From the NCBI GenBank assembly GCA_022848835.1, contig JAJISG010000160.1, positions 1 to 15,719 of the forward strand: a stretch of 15,719 nt of DNA, given 5' to 3'. Shown one piece after another: positions 1 to 6,841 of the stretch (within the stretch, counting starts at the first letter, position 1; each line of letters opens with the position of its first letter). Under the pieces are notes generated by a model. That model had not been told where the DNA came from. It made no database searches and worked only from the letters and a program-made list of their open reading frames with translations. A program made the translations under genes and the position numbers. The stretch is from Thermoplasmatota archaeon. Its GTDB lineage: Archaea; Thermoplasmatota; Thermoplasmata; RBG-16-68-12; JAJISG01.

Positions 1-2
1 AT

Positions 3-197
3 GTCTCAAGGGCCAGAATCTTCTACAAGGATCGGGAGGCCGAGAGGGGCTTCGTAGTCATAAGAGGCGAGGATCTGGAGGACCTGGGCCCTTCGAGCTT
101 CACCTTCCGGGGCAGCACCATACCCTACTACAAGGTCTTTAGGGTGACCTACGGATCGGAGGTTGTGTTTGAGCGGGAGGAGAGTTCCAGTCCTTAG
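3..197 (+). CDS. MJ1316/UPF0248 (DUF504) domain protein, C-terminal part
   Basis: This frame is open from the window edge to a TAG and encodes the last 64 residues of a protein whose start lies outside the window. The segment reads VVIRGEDLEDLG, a short beta-rich stretch, then STIPYYKVFRVTYGSEVVFE. That matches the UPF0248/DUF504 pattern of an 'IRG.dI.d.G' turn followed by 'IPyHrI..I...g.vvW'. The domain has been named the MJ1316 RNA cyclic-phosphate-end recognition domain from comparative genomics, so an RNA end-binding or repair role is a family-level prediction. Whether this is a free-standing protein of about 80 residues or the C-terminal domain of a larger one cannot be seen. It converges on alaX with a gap of 50 bases. 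The overlapping minus-strand frame at 6-248 shows no family features. Confidence 0.68.
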   Translation, partial: VSRARIFYKDREAERGFVVIRGEDLEDLGPSSFTFRGSTIPYYKVFRVTYGSEVVFEREESSSP

Positions 198-247
198 CTC
201 GAAGCGGTTCTGCCCCCGGATGTCCTGGGTCCTAGGAGGCGAGGGCA

Positions 248-988
248 CTAGAAGAGCTCGTAGGTAATCCTCTCCACATCCTTACCCTTGCTCCTCCTCC
301 TGAGGATTCTCATCCTGCCTATTTCCGACACGTTTCTGACATGGGTGCCAGCGCACGGACAGAGATCGATCTCACCTATCTGAATCACTCTCAACCGCCT
401 GATTCCCTTGGGTATGAGCTCCATAATCGCCCTCTCCTCCTCTATGCTCTCCTCCAACGCCTCTCTCTCCTCCTCGTAGATGGTGACTGGAACGTTGGTC
501 TCCACGACCTCATTGAACTCTTCCTCGATTCTCCTGAGGTCCTCGTGAGTGAAACTAACAGGAGCGAAGTCGACGTGACTGTAATCGATGTAGAGCTGGT
601 TGCCCACCGTCCTGGCGCCAAACATCCGGAAGACTACTCCCGACAGCAGGTGCTGGGCCGTATGCATCCTCATGTGAGCGTGCCGCCTATCCCAGTCCAA
701 CTTACCCGTGACTTCATGGCTAACGGGCACCTCGTCCACAATGTGGTGGATTGACCCCCCCTCCTTGAGGACCCGGGAGACACGAGCAGAACCGCCCTCC
801 CACTCTAGACGGCCTGTGTCGAAGGGTTGGCCACCTCCCTTGGCGTAGAAGGCCGTTCTGTCCAAGATTACGTAATTTTTCCCTCGTTCCACCACACGGG
901 CTGTGAAGTCCTTGACGTAGTTTAGTTCCACCATAGGCGAGTCTTTATAGGTGGGATCTTGGCCCAGGTAGATGACCGCAGTCTTCAT
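248..988 (-). CDS. alaX: Alanyl-tRNA editing protein AlaX (AlaX-M type)
   Basis: A free-standing editing domain related to that of alanyl-tRNA synthetase. It hydrolyses mischarged Ser-tRNA(Ala), and in some members Gly-tRNA(Ala), in the cytosol. The 246 residues contain the GGGQP loop (51-55), the zinc-binding HTAQH motif (His109, His113) and the second zinc pair in CAGTH (Cys212, His216). All four expected ligands are therefore present and the enzyme should be active. Its length and the C-terminal zinc motif fit the medium AlaX class rather than the short AlaX-S. The ATG at 988 is supported by a TATA-like element (1011-1020) at the right distance for a leaderless mRNA. The first 25 or so residues are less conserved, and a later Met at residue 19 is possible. 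It is transcribed towards the MJ1316-domain gene. Confidence 0.93.
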   Translation of the reverse strand: MKTAVIYLGQDPTYKDSPMVELNYVKDFTARVVERGKNYVILDRTAFYAKGGGQPFDTGRLEWEGGSARVSRVLKEGGSIHHIVDEVPVSHEVTGKLDWDRRHAHMRMHTAQHLLSGVVFRMFGARTVGNQLYIDYSHVDFAPVSFTHEDLRRIEEEFNEVVETNVPVTIYEEEREALEESIEEERAIMELIPKGIRRLRVIQIGEIDLCPCAGTHVRNVSEIGRMRILRRRSKGKDVERITYELF

Positions 989-1010
989 CTCTGGAATGGA
1001 TTGCCTACCG

Positions 1011-1020
1011 ACTAATAAGC
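1011..1020 (-). promoter_or_regulatory. TATA-like promoter of alaX
   Basis: The minus strand reads GCTTATTAGT, preceded by GAGG. Its centre is about 27 bases before the alaX ATG, the spacing expected for a leaderless archaeal transcript. Judged by eye only. Confidence 0.5.
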
Positions 1021-1051
1021 CCTCACCCCACCACGGGTCGCCTCTCAGCTC

Positions 1052-2203
1052 TCACCGATCTTCTCTCAGGAGTTGACGTGCGATTACCACTCTCTGTATC
1101 TCGCTAGTCCCTTCGTAGATCTCCGTTATCTTGGCGTCTCTGTAGAGTCGCTCCACGGGAAAGTCCCGAAGGTAGCCATATCCGCCGTAGATCTGGACCG
1201 CCTCTCTCGATGCCCTGACCGCCAGGTCAGAGGCGAATAGCTTGGCGATGGCCGCCTCCTTGGTGTACCTCCTCCCGCTATCCCTCACGTAGGCCGCGCT
1301 GTAGATGAGAAGTCGGGCGGCGTCGACCTCTGTTGCCATGTCGGCTAGCTTCCATTGGATGGCCTGAAATTGGCCGATGGTCTGGCCGAACTGCTCCCTC
1401 TCCTGGGCATACTGGAGGGAGGCCTCGTAAGCAGCGCGGGCGATGCCAAGGGCCTGGGAAGCGATCCCGATGCGACCGCCGTCCAGGGTCGAGAGGGCGA
1501 CCTTGAAGCCCTCATCAACCTTCCCGAGGAGGTTCTCCTTGGGAATCCGACACTCCTCGAAGGCGAGGGCAGTGGTGTCCGTGGCCCTTATGCCCATCTT
1601 CTTCTCCTTGCGTATCTTGTGAAGCCCGGGAGTGTCCGTGGGGATGATGAAGGCGGTGATGCCCTTGCTCCTGGGTGCCTTGGGGTCCGTCTTGGCGTAG
1701 CTGATGATGATCTGGGAGTGCCATGCATTGGTCACGAAGATCTTCTGGCCGTTCAGGACCCACTCGTCGCCACCGAGTCTAGCAGTACTCCTCATGGCCC
1801 CTGCATCGCTTCCAGACCAGGGCTCCGTAAGGGCATAGGCTCCGAGCCACCCGTCCTGGGCGAGCTTCGGGAGGAGCTCCTCCTTCTGCTCCTCCGTCCC
1901 ATACCTCAGTATGGGATCACACACCAGAGAGTTGTTGACGGACATGATGGTGCCCAGTGAGGCATCCGCCCGGTTGATCTCCTCCATGGCGATGCAGTAA
2001 CCGATGGTGTCCATTCCTCCCCCGCCGTAGGCCTCAGGCACCATCATACCCATGAGGCCGAGTCCGTACATCATCTCCACCAGATCCTTGGGAAACTCCT
2101 CTGCCTCGTCGTACTCGTGGGCCTTGGGGGCCACTTTCCCGTCGGCGAACTCCGCCACCATCTGCCGGAGGAGTCTATGTTCCTTGGCGAGTCCGAACTC
2201 CAG
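1052..2203 (-). CDS. Acyl-CoA dehydrogenase, probable CTG start
   Basis: An FAD-dependent acyl-CoA dehydrogenase of the short/medium/branched-chain class, which makes the trans-2-enoyl-CoA in fatty-acid or branched-chain amino-acid breakdown. The order is typical: helical N-terminal domain, beta domain with YALTEPWSGSD and WVLNGQKIFVTN, then the C-terminal helical domain with the REQFG and QIYGGYGY motifs. The catalytic base is the Glu in IYEGTSEIQ, about residue 364. The electron acceptor would be ETF, which is not encoded here. I start it at CTG 2203: the conserved N-terminus begins there (LEFGLAKEHRLLRQM), GGAGG lies 7 bases upstream, and the resulting 383 residues are a normal family length. 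An ATG at 2275 would add 24 residues unlike the family, and a TATA element falls inside that stretch. Confidence 0.92.
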   Translation of the reverse strand: MEFGLAKEHRLLRQMVAEFADGKVAPKAHEYDEAEEFPKDLVEMMYGLGLMGMMVPEAYGGGGMDTIGYCIAMEEINRADASLGTIMSVNNSLVCDPILRYGTEEQKEELLPKLAQDGWLGAYALTEPWSGSDAGAMRSTARLGGDEWVLNGQKIFVTNAWHSQIIISYAKTDPKAPRSKGITAFIIPTDTPGLHKIRKEKKMGIRATDTTALAFEECRIPKENLLGKVDEGFKVALSTLDGGRIGIASQALGIARAAYEASLQYAQEREQFGQTIGQFQAIQWKLADMATEVDAARLLIYSAAYVRDSGRRYTKEAAIAKLFASDLAVRASREAVQIYGGYGYLRDFPVERLYRDAKITEIYEGTSEIQRVVIARQLLREDR

Positions 2204-2210
2204 GGGTAAG

Positions 2211-2247
2211 CCTCCAAGAACGAAGGGCACTTTTCGCGTATAAAGGC
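2211..2247 (-). promoter_or_regulatory. TATA box and Shine-Dalgarno of the acyl-CoA dehydrogenase
   Basis: The minus strand carries AAGCCTTTATAC (TATA core 2239-2246), very like the thi4 promoter AAGCCTTATAT. A transcript starting about 26 bases on, near 2216, would begin at the GGAGG at 2215-2211, which sits 7 bases before CTG 2203. This argues against the ATG at 2275. Confidence 0.5.
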
Positions 2248-2255
2248 TTGCGGAG

Positions 2256-2891
2256 CTACCCGAGGAGAAATCCAAGTCCGAACTGGCTTGCCAATACGAA
2301 GACGAAGGCTCGGACCATGCCGGCGAGGAAGTTGACCAGAAGGAAGATCCTGCCTGATATCAGCTGGCCCTGCTTGTTGAAAAGGGAGTAGATGTAGATT
2401 GGCACAGTATCTGGGAAGAATGGAATGGCAAGGAGGATGAAGAGGCCCATCCACCGAGTGGCCCTGACGAAGCGGGTCACGTAACCGACAAACTTTCCCA
2501 CCGAGCGGTGCCTTGCGCTCCAGTACCTGATGGGGGCCTCCACCCTGAGTCCCAGGACGAAGATGGCCCCCGCCCCGACTGCCTTCCCGGCGCCCAGTAC
2601 CAAGGCCGCAGTCCCCAGGAGGGAGAGATTATCGATGATGGGTAAGAGGGCGACCTCCACGGGAATGGGCAGGATGATGGCCGTCAGGATGCTGAAGACG
2701 AAGAGGACTGTCAGAAATATCGTTGGATTGTCGTAGTAGACCTCAACAACACCGGACAGAAACCCCACGAGTCCCTCAAGAGCGATAAACACGCCTCCGA
2801 CACCTAATGAGCAGACGACATAAAAGGATGGGTGCCCAAGTTCTCGATTCGGATAATGAAGAGCTTGTTCGCCTTCATTGCTCACTGCCAC
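2256..2891 (-). CDS. VTT/DedA-like integral membrane protein
   Basis: A polytopic membrane protein with about five hydrophobic segments. It has a [10 protein letters not shown] motif after the second segment, a Gly/Ala-rich stretch ([15 protein letters not shown]) in the third, and an [15 protein letters not shown] re-entrant-like segment near residues 155-170. This arrangement resembles the VTT (SNARE-associated/DedA/YqaA) fold, some members of which are lipid scramblases or transporters; the substrate here is unknown. The start is uncertain. GTG 2891 gives 211 residues, but GTG 2792 gives 178 and follows a TTTTATG element (2816-2827) at roughly leaderless spacing. Its 3' end lies just upstream of the acyl-CoA dehydrogenase, and it diverges from thi4. 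Family membership is by pattern only. Confidence 0.7.
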   Translation of the reverse strand: MAVSNEGEQALHYPNRELGHPSFYVVCSLGVGGVFIALEGLVGFLSGVVEVYYDNPTIFLTVLFVFSILTAIILPIPVEVALLPIIDNLSLLGTAALVLGAGKAVGAGAIFVLGLRVEAPIRYWSARHRSVGKFVGYVTRFVRATRWMGLFILLAIPFFPDTVPIYIYSLFNKQGQLISGRIFLLVNFLAGMVRAFVFVLASQFGLGFLLG

Positions 2892-2892
2892 G

Positions 2893-2904
2893 AAGCCTTA
2901 TATG
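2893..2904 (+). promoter_or_regulatory. BRE/TATA promoter of thi4
   Basis: AAGCC (BRE-like) is followed by TTATAT and then a second GAAGCC. The TATA centre is about 27 bases before the ATG at 2928, so the mRNA should be leaderless. No THI-box (TPP) riboswitch would fit in such a short leader. Confidence 0.6.
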
Positions 2905-2927
2905 AAGCCCTTTCGATTGGTGTAACG

Positions 2928-3710
2928 ATGCCTACCTTTGAGTACGCCAGTGAGAGCGAGATCACCAGGGCAATACTCCGTGGCTTCGCCAGGGACCTGG
3001 ATTCCTACGCGGAGTCGGATGTCATCGTCGTGGGAGGTGGGCCGAGTGGTCTCATGACGGGTAAGGAGCTGGCGGAGAAGGGAGTCAAGGTTCTCATCAT
3101 CGAGAGGAACAACTACCTGGGGGGCGGCTTCTGGCTGGGCGGCTTCCTCATGAACACCATCACGGTTCGGGCCCCTGGACAGGTGGTCCTGGATGAGCTC
3201 GGCATTCCCTATGAGGAGTTCGCAAAGAACCTCTACGTGACCAGCGGTCCTCATGCCTGTTCCAAGCTAATCGCCGCCGCATGTGACGCGGGGGTGAAGA
3301 TCCAGAACATGACCTCCCTGGAGGATGTGGTCGTCAGGGATCAGAACCGCGTGGGGGGCGTGGTGGTGAACTGGACGCCAGTGGAGGCCCTTCCGCGGGA
3401 GATCACCTGCGTTGACCCCATCGCCCTGGAGGCGCATCTGGTCGTGGACGCCACCGGGCATGATGCTGAAGTCGTGTCGGCCCTGGAGAAGAGGGGGGTC
3501 CTGAAGATCCCCGGCGAGGGCGCCATGTGGGTGGAGAAGTCGGAGGACCTGGTCGTGGAACACACTGGCCTGGTCCATCCGGGCCTCATAGTAGCTGGCA
3601 TGGCGGTATCCAGCACCTACGGCCTTCCACGGATGGGTCCCACCTTCGGTGCGATGCTCCTCTCCGGGAAGAAGGCCGCAGAAGTGGCCTATGACATCCT
3701 CAAGAAGTGA
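2928..3710 (+). CDS. thi4: Thiamine thiazole synthase Thi4, Cys-containing type
   Basis: Makes the adenylated thiazole (ADT) precursor of thiamine from NAD, glycine and sulfur. The 260 residues show an N-terminal dinucleotide-binding GGGPSG (36-41) with [11 protein letters not shown], then [18 protein letters not shown], the CVDP motif (161-164) and DATGHDAEV. The C-terminus has [30 protein letters not shown], typical of archaeal Thi4. Position 161 is Cys, aligned by eye with the sulfur-donating Cys205 of yeast Thi4 (CMDP); methanococcal sulfide-dependent enzymes have HVDP. This protein may therefore give up its own Cys sulfur and act once, or use the Cys differently. I start at 2928 because the family begins there and the promoter places transcription at that ATG; an ATG at 2832 would add 32 unrelated residues. 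The next gene overlaps its end. Confidence 0.93.
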   Translation: MPTFEYASESEITRAILRGFARDLDSYAESDVIVVGGGPSGLMTGKELAEKGVKVLIIERNNYLGGGFWLGGFLMNTITVRAPGQVVLDELGIPYEEFAKNLYVTSGPHACSKLIAAACDAGVKIQNMTSLEDVVVRDQNRVGGVVVNWTPVEALPREITCVDPIALEAHLVVDATGHDAEVVSALEKRGVLKIPGEGAMWVEKSEDLVVEHTGLVHPGLIVAGMAVSSTYGLPRMGPTFGAMLLSGKKAAEVAYDILKK

Positions 3711-4506
3711 GACCCTGGCCCCTCCGAGCAGGATATTCCTATATGAGGATCCCTCCTCCCCGACAGTCGACCTGGGCGAGCTGCGATCCCACCTCAAGGA
3801 AGGCACGGGGCTGAACGTCGAGACCCGGCCTGAGTTTTTCTCCTACTACCGGGATGAGGACCTGGAGACCAGGGCCTCCAAGCTCGCGAGACTCAAGGTG
3901 AGGAACCTCCATCGAGAGCAGCAGGATTTCGAGCCTCTCTTGGGCGAGGTGAACTTCGAGTTGAGGCTGCTCAGCGACCCCAGCAGGAGGCTGCCCGGCA
4001 TCCTGTACGATGGTTTCCGCTTCCAGGAACTGCTGCGGTCCCTCATTCCCCCGGAGGAGAGGAGTCTGAGAACGTTGCACCTCCCCCTCACCAGCCGCCT
4101 GCTGGCCACCTTCGATCCCAACGATCGAGTGTACCACGCCCGGGTAATAGTTTGCGGATACCCTTGCGTGATATCTACCAGCGGCATCGTGGAGGGTCCG
4201 GCCAAGCCGAAGGAGTTCTACAGGGCCCGGCGAGGCTACAGCATCCTGGGAATGTCACCGCCCACGGAGGCCCTCAAGGAGGAGATAAGGGGCAGGTTCA
4301 TCGACTACGACGACGACCGGATGACGGAGGTTCTGAAGGGCTACGTCCTCCAGGCCCTCTTCTACCACATGATGGGAGACCCCTTCTGTGAGGACAGGGA
4401 CTGTCGACTCTTCAACGCCCACTGGCAGGAGGAGATGATCAGGGCTCAGCTCACCTCCGGGCGGCTTTGTCCCGAACATAGGGAGTTCCTATCTCGAATC
4501 GCCTGA
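3691..4506 (+). CDS. Conserved archaeal protein, possible metallopeptidase-like (DUF6775 type)
   Basis: A soluble protein of 271 residues from ATG 3691, which overlaps the end of thi4 by 20 bases and so is probably co-translated. The core reads [35 protein letters not shown] sequence (about 145-175). The C-terminus is rich in possible metal ligands: YHMMGDPFC, a second Cys five residues on, FNAHWQEEM, then LCPEH (roughly Cys233, Cys238, His244, Cys260, His263). I believe this is the archaeal family labelled putative metallopeptidase (DUF6775), but I cannot confirm the number. The C-terminal C-x4-C ... C pattern faintly recalls archaemetzincins, yet there is no HExxH, so peptidase activity is unproven. 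The overlap with thi4 hints at a thiamine-linked or co-regulated role. An earlier in-frame ATG at 3649 is less likely. Confidence 0.75.
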   Translation: MTSSRSETLAPPSRIFLYEDPSSPTVDLGELRSHLKEGTGLNVETRPEFFSYYRDEDLETRASKLARLKVRNLHREQQDFEPLLGEVNFELRLLSDPSRRLPGILYDGFRFQELLRSLIPPEERSLRTLHLPLTSRLLATFDPNDRVYHARVIVCGYPCVISTSGIVEGPAKPKEFYRARRGYSILGMSPPTEALKEEIRGRFIDYDDDRMTEVLKGYVLQALFYHMMGDPFCEDRDCRLFNAHWQEEMIRAQLTSGRLCPEHREFLSRIA

Positions 4507-4516
4507 GGGCGCAAAG

Positions 4517-4524
4517 CTTTCAAT
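4517..4524 (+). promoter_or_regulatory. TATA-like promoter of the aminotransferase
   Basis: GCAAAG followed by CTTTCAAT is centred 26 bases before GTG 4546, again leaderless spacing. It lies just after the stop of the preceding gene, so the aminotransferase pair may be transcribed separately from thi4. Confidence 0.4.
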
Positions 4525-4545
4525 GTCCTGTCCAATAACCCAAGC

Positions 4546-5652
4546 GTGAAGATGCCTCGTTTCGAGATGGAGAGGTGGCAGTCCACCTACGAGCGGGGCG
4601 TGAAGTTCAACCTCTCGGAGAGTGGCATAGAGCCCATCACCCTCAGGGAGCTGCTCGATGAGGAAGAGGTGAGGACTATCCTGAAGGTACCCCTTGGCTA
4701 TGCGGAAACCAGGGGTTCGGAGCATCTCAGGAGCGCGATCGCCTCTCTGTATGAGGATTGTGGACCCGAGAACATCTTGGCCACTACAGGAACATCGGAG
4801 GCTAACTTCCTGGCCGCCCTGGGGACCATGGGGAGGGGCTCCCGAGTGGTCACCATCCTCCCCAACTACATGCAGGTATGGGGGATCGCTAGATTCCTCG
4901 GATGCGACGTGGAGGAGCTCCGGCTCAGGGAGGAGGCAGGGTGGCAGCCTGCTGAGGAGGATGTCAAGGGGAGTGTGCGTCCAGGGACGCGGGCCATCGC
5001 GCTGAGCAACCCCAATAACCCTACGGGCGCCCGTTTGACGGAGGAGAGTAGGAGGGCAATCAACGACGCGGCCTCTGAGGCGAATGCCTGGATAATATCC
5101 GATGAGGTTTACAGGGGGGCTGAGCGGAAGGGGGATCTGAGCCCAACCCTCTGGGGGGAGTATGAAAATGTTCTCGTGACGTCCGGCCTCTCTAAGGCCT
5201 TCGGGTTGCCTGGCCTTAGGCTTGGGTGGATATGCGGTCCTCGGGACATGATTGAGGAGCTGTGGGCCATCCATGATTACACCACCATTGCCATAAACAA
5301 GATCACAGAGGCGATAGGCGCCTTGGTCCTCGCTCGCTGGAGGGAAAAGTTGTGGGCCAGGGGGAGGGAGATCATTAGGCGAAACTTTCCCCTGCTTAGG
5401 GACTTCGTGGAGCAGACGGACCTCGCGTGGGTGCCACCTGAGGCGGGGGCGATCGCTTTCCTCAGATACCCCTGGGAAATGCCATCCATCGAGTTGGCCA
5501 CGAGGGCGCTCCAGAGGGATGTCCTCTTGGTCCCAGGGTCTCAGTTCCGCGAGGAGGGCTATCTGAGAGTCGGCTTCGGTATGGATTCGGAGGTGCTCGA
5601 GAGAGGCCTAGCAAGGCTGGAGTCTCTCTTCGAGGAGGTAGATGCAGGTTGA
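4546..5652 (+). CDS. Class I/II PLP-dependent aminotransferase
   Basis: A fold-type I aminotransferase of 368 residues. It shows the glycine-rich GTSEANFLA segment (82-90), the NPNNPTG motif (155-161), the DEVY Asp (186) that contacts the pyridine nitrogen, and the Schiff-base lysine in SGLSKAFGLPGLRLGW (Lys217) with the phosphate-binding Arg225. The substrate-carboxylate Arg is probably in YLRVGFG near the C-terminus. The sequence looks closer to the COG0436 aspartate/capreomycidine-synthase-like branch than to a classical AspC, and the substrate cannot be read from it. GTG 4546 fits the promoter spacing; ATG 4552, two codons later, is nearly as good. The stop codon overlaps the TTG start of the next gene, an FAD amine-oxidase relative, so the two probably act on related amino acids. 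Confidence 0.88.
   Translation: MKMPRFEMERWQSTYERGVKFNLSESGIEPITLRELLDEEEVRTILKVPLGYAETRGSEHLRSAIASLYEDCGPENILATTGTSEANFLAALGTMGRGSRVVTILPNYMQVWGIARFLGCDVEELRLREEAGWQPAEEDVKGSVRPGTRAIALSNPNNPTGARLTEESRRAINDAASEANAWIISDEVYRGAERKGDLSPTLWGEYENVLVTSGLSKAFGLPGLRLGWICGPRDMIEELWAIHDYTTIAINKITEAIGALVLARWREKLWARGREIIRRNFPLLRDFVEQTDLAWVPPEAGAIAFLRYPWEMPSIELATRALQRDVLLVPGSQFREEGYLRVGFGMDSEVLERGLARLESLFEEVDAG
5634..5652 (+). promoter_or_regulatory. Shine-Dalgarno and TTGA coupling site for the FAD oxidoreductase
   Basis: GGAGGT (5634-5639) lies 9 bases before TTG 5649, and TTGA combines that start with the TGA stop of the aminotransferase. This fixes the unusual TTG start and implies coupled translation. 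Confidence 0.65.
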
Positions 5653-6794
5653 AGGCAGATGTGCTCATCATCGGCGCGGGGATAGCGGGCTCCGCCCTCG
5701 CTTACCATCTATCCGACGAGGGTCTTCATGTCGTGCTTCTCGACAAGGACTACCCCGGTCTGGGCGCCAGTGGAAGGTCCTCGGGCCTGTTGACCGTCCA
5801 GCACTGGAACTCCCTAGACCTCGCCCTCTCCCAAGCCTCCCTAAGGATCTATGACAACCTTGTCCAGGAGGGTAACGGAGGAGCGCGGAGGGTAGGTTTC
5901 TTGAGGGTCACCTCTCGAGAGGAGGATGTCCCACGGATGAAGGAGAGGGCTGCCATGTACAGGAAGGAGGGCCTTGAGGCCGAGTTCCTGGAAGGGAGGG
6001 CGCTCACCTCAGGATTCCCGGCCATCTCCGCATCGGACCTCGTAGCGGGGATATTCACCCCAGAGGATGGCTACGTAGATGCCTACGACTACACGTCCAC
6101 CCTGGCAGCCGCGGCAAAGAAGGGGGGAGTGGTCATGACCATGGGGACGAGGGTGAAGGGGATTCATACACGCTCCTCCGTTGTGGAGGGTGTGGACACC
6201 TCAGGCGGGAGGCTGTCTGCTGAGGTTGTCGTGGTAGCCGCGGGGGCGTGGAGTGCCTCCCTCTTGACAGATGAAGGCGTCTTCCTCCCTCTGAAACCCT
6301 ACAGGACCCAGGCCTTGGTGACCGCCCCCATCGAGGGCCTGCCGGACCTCCCGATGTTTCACGAGCTTCCCGGCGGCTTCTACTTCAGGCCGGATCAGGA
6401 TGGTCTCCTCTTGGGAGATGGCACGGAACAGCGTGAGGCCGACCCGAGAAACTACAACACCCAAGCAGATTTCGCCCTTTACTCCGATATCGCAGCCTGG
6501 ATATCGATGAGGATGCCCATCCTAAAGGACCTCAAGTTCGCCAGGGGATGGGCGGGTCTGTGCGTGGCGACCCCAGACAGGTTTCCTCTCGTCGGTCCAA
6601 TCGAGGAGGTGGAAGGTCTCTATGTCCTTGCAGGCTTCAACGGCCTAGGCGTTATGAGGTCTCCTCCCTTGGCCAGATCCCTGTCGGAGACCCTCCTGGG
6701 CCGGAAACCTTCCTTCAATCTGGCGTCCCTCCATCCTGGTCGGTTCGATCAGAATGTGGAGTTTCCCATAAGAGAGGGCTTCACACTCGTGTGA
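5649..6794 (+). CDS. FAD-dependent oxidoreductase, DAO/sarcosine oxidase family
   Basis: A flavoprotein of 381 residues in the D-amino-acid oxidase superfamily, which includes sarcosine and glycine oxidases, proline dehydrogenase beta and dye-linked amine dehydrogenases. The N-terminal Rossmann motif is VLIIGAGIAGSALAYHL, followed by LLDKDYPGLGASGRSSG. The C-terminal FAD-contacting region is GLCVATPDRFPLVGPIEEVEGLYVLAGFNGLGVM. The middle holds DGYVDAYDYTSTLAAAA and VVAAGAWSASLL, standard for the family. No N-terminal export signal is visible, so it is expected in the cytosol or as a subunit at the membrane face. TTG 5649 is supported by GGAGGT and the 4-base overlap with the aminotransferase. 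The amine substrate is unknown; the pairing suggests both enzymes act on the same amino acid or imino acid. Confidence 0.87.
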   Translation: MKADVLIIGAGIAGSALAYHLSDEGLHVVLLDKDYPGLGASGRSSGLLTVQHWNSLDLALSQASLRIYDNLVQEGNGGARRVGFLRVTSREEDVPRMKERAAMYRKEGLEAEFLEGRALTSGFPAISASDLVAGIFTPEDGYVDAYDYTSTLAAAAKKGGVVMTMGTRVKGIHTRSSVVEGVDTSGGRLSAEVVVVAAGAWSASLLTDEGVFLPLKPYRTQALVTAPIEGLPDLPMFHELPGGFYFRPDQDGLLLGDGTEQREADPRNYNTQADFALYSDIAAWISMRMPILKDLKFARGWAGLCVATPDRFPLVGPIEEVEGLYVLAGFNGLGVMRSPPLARSLSETLLGRKPSFNLASLHPGRFDQNVEFPIREGFTLV

Positions 6795-6802
6795 GCCCCA
6801 GG

Positions 6803-6835
6803 TTTAGGTAAGGCGAACTAGTGAAGTGAGGGGGG
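6803..6835 (+). promoter_or_regulatory. Peroxiredoxin promoter with DtxR-like half-site and Shine-Dalgarno
   Basis: TTTAGGTA (6803-6810) can serve as a TATA element about 26 bases before a start near 6832. The stretch TTAGGTAAGGCGAAC (6804-6818) matches 13 of the first 15 positions of the bacterial DtxR consensus TTAGGTTAGSCTAAC, counting S as G or C. GAGGGGGG (6828-6835) is the ribosome-binding site, 6 bases before ATG 6842. Confidence 0.42.
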
Positions 6836-6841
6836 TTCAGA

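Noticed and set aside
6..248. 80-codon minus-strand frame
   Set aside because: It overlaps the MJ1316-domain coding frame, which matches a known family, and has no features of its own.
1355..1960. 201-codon open frame on the plus strand
   Set aside because: Antisense to the acyl-CoA dehydrogenase; low-complexity Leu/Gly-rich translation.
2898..2906. CATATAAGG on the minus strand as promoter of the VTT-like gene
   Set aside because: It is the reverse of the thi4 TATA box and would start transcription after GTG 2891 without another in-frame start codon close by; the TTTTATG element at 2816-2827 fits GTG 2792 better.
2832..2927. N-terminal extension of Thi4 from ATG 2832
   Set aside because: The 32 residues are unlike Thi4, and the thi4 promoter at 2893-2904 lies inside this stretch.
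4489..5274. 261-codon open frame on the minus strand
   Set aside because: Antisense to the aminotransferase, with no recognisable motif and a Pro/Arg/Leu-rich composition.
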